From Lysobacterales bacterium (lineage in GTDB: Bacteria > Pseudomonadota > Gammaproteobacteria > Xanthomonadales > SZUA-36): 43,372 bases of DNA. Made by a program: the position numbers and the translations under genes. The notes beneath the pieces were generated by a model. The model was not told the DNA's origin, did not search any database, and worked only from the letters and a program-made list of their open reading frames with translations. The DNA lies in NCBI GenBank assembly GCA_021648125.1, contig JAKITK010000023.1:1-43372 (forward strand), read 5' to 3'. This document shows, piece by piece, positions 40,357-43,372 of this stretch. Each line of letters opens with the position of its first letter. Position 1 is the first letter of the stretch.

Positions 40357-41439
40357 ATGAGTTACGACAGATGGCCGCCCTATGTGCCGGTAGCGCAACG
40401 CCGTGCCAAGGCCGCCCGGGAAATAAACAAGCTTAGAAAGAAAGGAAAAAAAATTGAGCCGGTTGAAGTTCAAGGGCGCAAGATCGCCGCTACATTTTGG
40501 GGACAGGCCTGGTGTGATCACCTGGAGAAGTTCAGTGATTATGAGAATCGCCTGCCTCGGGGGCGAACTTATGTACGCAATGGTTCTGTGTGTCATTTGG
40601 CGATAGTAAAGGGTAAGGTTGCTGCCATAGTTAGTGGTTCAGAACTGTATCAAATCAATATTGATATCAAACCCCTTTCTGCACGCAAATGGAGCAATGT
40701 CCGTAAACAGTGTGCCGGTCAGATTGGTTCCATGCTGGAACTATTGCAGGGGCAATTTTCTGATAATGTTATGAAAATAGTGACTGACCAGAATAATGGT
40801 TTGTTCCCCCAGCCTAATGAAATAAGCCTCGCCTGTGATTGTCCAGACTGGGCCGAGATGTGCAAGCATATTGCTGCTGTTCTATATGGCGTTGGTGCTA
40901 GACTCGATCAGCAGCCGGAATTGCTTTTTCTATTGCGTAATGTTGACCATGAAGAGCTGATTTCAACGGAACTTGATATACAGACCGCTATGCCAGGAAA
41001 AGGAAAAGGGCGGCGGCTTGTAGGGGCAGACCTTGCCGGTGTTTTTGGCATAGATATGGATGAGCCGGTTAAACTTAGGCGTAAAAAGAAGCTAGCCCGC
41101 AGAAAAGTCGTTGCAAACACCCGTAAAAACATCACCCAGAAGAAGGTCGCTAAAAAGAAGACTAGCAAAAAGAAGATCATAAAAAAGAAGATCGTAAAAA
41201 AGAGAGGATTTACCCCAACAGCCGCAGCAGTGGCCCGCATACGCAAACGGTTTAAGATGAGCTCATCCCAGTTTGCCATACTGCTTGGTGTTAGCCCGCC
41301 CACAGTGACAAATTGGGAAAATGGCAGTGGCAAGCTCAATCTCCGCCCACATTCGTTAGATGTGCTTACCCAGATAGTTAAACTCACGCCTGAGCAGGCT
41401 ATAAGGAAACTCAAGCGCAAGCTAAAAGGGCGTGTATAA
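40357..41439 (+). CDS. SWIM zinc-finger protein with Lys-rich linker and C-terminal HTH
   Basis: The 360-residue protein carries the SWIM finger C-x-C-x6-C-x-H in LACDCPDWAEMCKHIAAVLY (about 157-176), typical of the partner of bacterial SNF2 ATPases. A strongly basic, repetitive linker follows (about 238-285, KKVAKKKTSKKKIIKKKIVK), like histone H1 or AlgP tails, and then a Cro/C1-type helix-turn-helix (RKRFKMSSSQFAILLGVSPP and TVTNWENGSGKLNLR). The HTH fusion suggests that the protein tethers the ATPase to DNA. It ends next to a pxpC relic. Confidence 0.88.
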   Translation: MSYDRWPPYVPVAQRRAKAAREINKLRKKGKKIEPVEVQGRKIAATFWGQAWCDHLEKFSDYENRLPRGRTYVRNGSVCHLAIVKGKVAAIVSGSELYQINIDIKPLSARKWSNVRKQCAGQIGSMLELLQGQFSDNVMKIVTDQNNGLFPQPNEISLACDCPDWAEMCKHIAAVLYGVGARLDQQPELLFLLRNVDHEELISTELDIQTAMPGKGKGRRLVGADLAGVFGIDMDEPVKLRRKKKLARRKVVANTRKNITQKKVAKKKTSKKKIIKKKIVKKRGFTPTAAAVARIRKRFKMSSSQFAILLGVSPPTVTNWENGSGKLNLRPHSLDVLTQIVKLTPEQAIRKLKRKLKGRV

Positions 41440-41470
41440 GTTAGGTATTGGCTATTTCAACAAATGCTTA

Positions 41471-41659
41471 TCAGCGCACAGTACCGGGCTGATGCCCGGT
41501 AGCCTGCAAATTACCCCTGACGGGCAAAGCATTCTTGCCATGCATGATGCCCAGACTACCGGTGGTTACCCACGAATTCTGGTTGTCAATCAGCATGATT
41601 TATCGGTCTTGGCACAGGCAAAACCGGGTGATGAAATTTGCTTTTTCCGTGTGAGTTAG
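41471..41659 (+). pseudogene. pxpC: pxpC tail, relic 2 (5-oxoprolinase subunit C)
   Basis: The frame reads GLMPGSLQITPDGQSILAMH, DAQTTGGYPRILVVNQHDLS and VLAQAKPGDEICFFRVS. This is the last 60 or so codons of PxpC/KipA-type proteins. A frame opens at 41432 inside the SWIM gene stop region, but the first 12 codons look unrelated. It lacks the bulk of the protein. Confidence 0.82.
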
Positions 41660-41757
41660 AATGTGTTATCGCAATCGTCGTGCTATCTGCATTATTTTTT
41701 CATGCAAACCCATGGTTTAGAATGATCCCATTGTATGGCTTACATGCCATCTATTGT

Positions 41758-42702
41758 TTATAGCAGGTATTGACTGGTCAACAGGCGGTTTTTCTGAGAT
41801 AGTGTTTTTTCGATTTCAACGACATGCTCCATAAATACCTCAGCCGCTGGATTTATCGAGCGGTTGCGTAAAAGAATGAATCCGAAAGATGGCTTTAACC
41901 AAGGTCGTTGATAGTCTAAAAGCATAAACTCTCCCGACTTGAGCTGCGATTCGATTTGTACCGGTATGGCAGCACCAATACTATTACTGTTGGCAATAAT
42001 TGTTCGGGCACTGGTGAAATCATTAATCTCGATAGAGGGAAGAATATTGCCTGTAATGACATCAATTTCATTTTTCCCAGGCACTCTGTCAATTAAACCG
42101 CTAGGGACCTGTATAGATACAAATGGGTAATTATCTAGGTCACTCTGGCTTAAAATTTTCTGGTTTTTGAGGGGGTGTCCACCACGGCAATACAGGAACA
42201 TTTCGTGTTGACAGACATTTCTAATCAATAGTCGTTCATCTTTCTCTAAAGTGGATGTGGTCGCAAATCCAATATCTACAGTTCTTGATAATACTAGTTG
42301 ATTAACAGTTAGCCAATTTCCTGTAGTTACCTGATAGCGTAGGTCAGGATGGTCAAGAGTCATTTTTCCAAGCGCCTTATTGCCAGAAAGTTCTGCTGGA
42401 TATATGCCAAATGCCACGGAGAGATTACCGATACTAAGGTCCCTTAACAGGTGAATTTCTCTTTCTAGCTCCTCAGTATTTTCAACAATGATTAAGGCTC
42501 TACGCAAAAGTACTTTTCCATACGCCGTTGGTTCTACATGGTTTGCGTTGCGATCAAAAAGCTTTACCCCCAGTTTCTTCTCAAGGCTGTGAATACTTCG
42601 GGAGAAGGCAGATTGTGAAATGTAGGATTCAGCAGCCGCCCGAGTGAAGCTTCCATGCTTGAACAAGGACAGTGCGTGGAGTAATGGTTTCGACTTAAGC
42701 AT
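41758..42702 (-). CDS. LysR-family transcriptional regulator
   Basis: The 314-residue protein starts with the LysR winged helix (LLHALSLFKHGSFTRAAAES, YISQSAFSRSIHSLEKKLGV, KLFDRNANHVEPTAYG) and continues with a periplasmic-binding-type effector domain (IGNLSVAFGIYPAEL, DIGFATTSTLEKDERLL). It is divergent from a sulfatase gene with 147 bp between, so it probably controls that gene. Two TAATGCATTA-type palindromes 31 bp apart lie at and just before its start codon. The effector is unknown. Confidence 0.92.
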   Translation of the reverse strand: MLKSKPLLHALSLFKHGSFTRAAAESYISQSAFSRSIHSLEKKLGVKLFDRNANHVEPTAYGKVLLRRALIIVENTEELEREIHLLRDLSIGNLSVAFGIYPAELSGNKALGKMTLDHPDLRYQVTTGNWLTVNQLVLSRTVDIGFATTSTLEKDERLLIRNVCQHEMFLYCRGGHPLKNQKILSQSDLDNYPFVSIQVPSGLIDRVPGKNEIDVITGNILPSIEINDFTSARTIIANSNSIGAAIPVQIESQLKSGEFMLLDYQRPWLKPSFGFILLRNRSINPAAEVFMEHVVEIEKTLSQKNRLLTSQYLL

Positions 42703-42742
42703 TATGCATTACATGACTATTATATGGGTTCATAATGCATTA
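42702..42742. promoter_or_regulatory. Paired palindromes in the lysR/sulfatase intergenic region
   Basis: TTATGCATTA at 42702-42711 and TAATGCATTA at 42733-42742 are 31 bp apart, about three helical turns. The first covers the LysR start codon. They fit a dimer-of-dimers LysR site. Confidence 0.5.
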
Positions 42743-42849
42743 GACAGCATCTTATGTATATGGTCAAATTGTTTTCTAGGAGTTTCTTAAGTTTGAAACC
42801 GAACCTTCGAGAAACATAGAAAATCAAATTTAATCAAAAGGCAGCATAA

Positions 42850-43372
42850 ATGAAACATCTATTATTACTATTAATTACAGCCACACTGGCATCAGCGTGT
42901 ACCAATACTGGTGATACGGTAGAAGTAAAATCTAACCCAGTAGCGCAGAGCAAGCCAAATATATTATTGCTTGTTGGAGATGATACGGCTTTTGGGGATA
43001 TTGGCGCGTTCGGTTCTGAAGTAAAGACGCCAAATATGAATAAAATTGCTGCAGCAGGGTTGCGATTCACAAACTTTCATGTGTCCCCCGTTTGTTCTGT
43101 TACAAGATCCATGCTCCTAACAGGTAATGACAGTATTGAGGTGGGTCTAGGTGCATTCGATTATTCGGTTTACCCGGCAACTCGAGGTAAAAAAGGTTAT
43201 GAAACCTACTTGACGAATGATGCAGTAACTATTTCAGAGTTGCTTAGAGATGATGGTTATGAGGTTTATAAATCGGGCAAATGGCATTTAGGAGGAGAGC
43301 AGCCTGGTAGTAAAGGACCGCTCGGCTGGGGTTTTACACATGAATTTGGAATCTATTCAGGTGGTTCAAACC
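42850..43372 (+). CDS. Lipoprotein arylsulfatase-type sulfatase, 3' end outside window
   Basis: The frame is open to the window end (174 codons). MKHLLLLLITATLASAC is a lipoprotein signal with lipobox ASAC. The sulfatase fold starts with NILLLVGDDTAFGDIGAFGS, where DD binds the metal, then TPNMNKIAAAGLRFTNFHVS, the formylglycine site PVCSVTRSMLLTGN, and VYKSGKWHLGG with the conserved Lys and His. The Cys would be converted to formylglycine; the motif is C-S-V-T-R, with Val where C-x-P/A-x-R is usual. It would cleave sulfate esters at the cell envelope. It is divergent from a LysR regulator. AAAAGG lies about 10 bases before the ATG. Confidence 0.88.
   Translation, partial: MKHLLLLLITATLASACTNTGDTVEVKSNPVAQSKPNILLLVGDDTAFGDIGAFGSEVKTPNMNKIAAAGLRFTNFHVSPVCSVTRSMLLTGNDSIEVGLGAFDYSVYPATRGKKGYETYLTNDAVTISELLRDDGYEVYKSGKWHLGGEQPGSKGPLGWGFTHEFGIYSGGSN

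Overview
The window looks like an accessory, transposon-rich stretch of a gammaproteobacterium-like chromosome. The host-like genes (aroE and pxpC relics, SNF2/SWIM pair, HipBA, LysR plus sulfatase) have moderate GC and Shine-Dalgarno starts. Two blocks look foreign: a GC-richer segment at 26.2-31.7 kb (succinate-semialdehyde dehydrogenase, FtsX-type ABC exporter, PadR regulator) and a very AT-rich 2-hydroxyacid dehydrogenase at 36.4 kb. No rRNA, tRNA or CRISPR array was seen.

Layout. 1-1.93 kb: end of a DDE integrase/AAA-ATPase transposon whose ATPase is broken by a 23-bp insertion. 1.93-4.36 kb: IS66-family element with a frameshifted tnpC. 4.46-17.5 kb: the main region of interest. 17.7-25.1 kb: one intact, one frameshifted and two remnant copies of an IS91-family transposon, an IS66 fragment, an orphan exported protein, a GST and telescoped repeats. 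25.1-26.1 kb: broken TolB-like and aroE genes. 26.2-31.7 kb: GC-rich islet. 32.3-35.4 kb: tautomerase/HxlR pair, a MITE-like repeat pair and hipBA. 35.7-41.7 kb: IS256, pxpC and hsdM relics around the dehydrogenase, SNF2 helicase and SWIM/HTH genes. 41.7-43.4 kb: LysR regulator divergent from a lipoprotein sulfatase.

Candidate new system (4.46-17.5 kb). This region encodes at least nine small exported proteins, most with a signal peptide, a mature start like V-x-N-x-S, and paired cysteines. It also encodes a compact lipoprotein secretin (7026-8504), an ECF sigma factor of the PF07638 type (15535-16095) and a 969-residue membrane Ser/Thr kinase with a C-terminal repeat region on the far side of its membrane segment (12591-15500). 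Eight sites, seven with exactly 16 bp between the two boxes and one with 15, read TTTGGCRTG-N16-CGCT(n)TA upstream of these exported-protein genes or operons, including the operon that carries the secretin; a ninth, degenerate site lies upstream of a decayed copy. The simple reading is that the local ECF sigma factor, with the kinase, switches on a battery of small secreted proteins together with an outer-membrane channel. That link is inference; the promoter motif, the gene content and the operon order are visible in the sequence.

A second notable signal is a set of very short insertions (22-23 bp, 49-51 bp and about 63 bp, the longer ones made of hairpins) that sit precisely inside transposon genes. 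They can be delimited because an intact copy of the IS91-family transposase is present in the same window.
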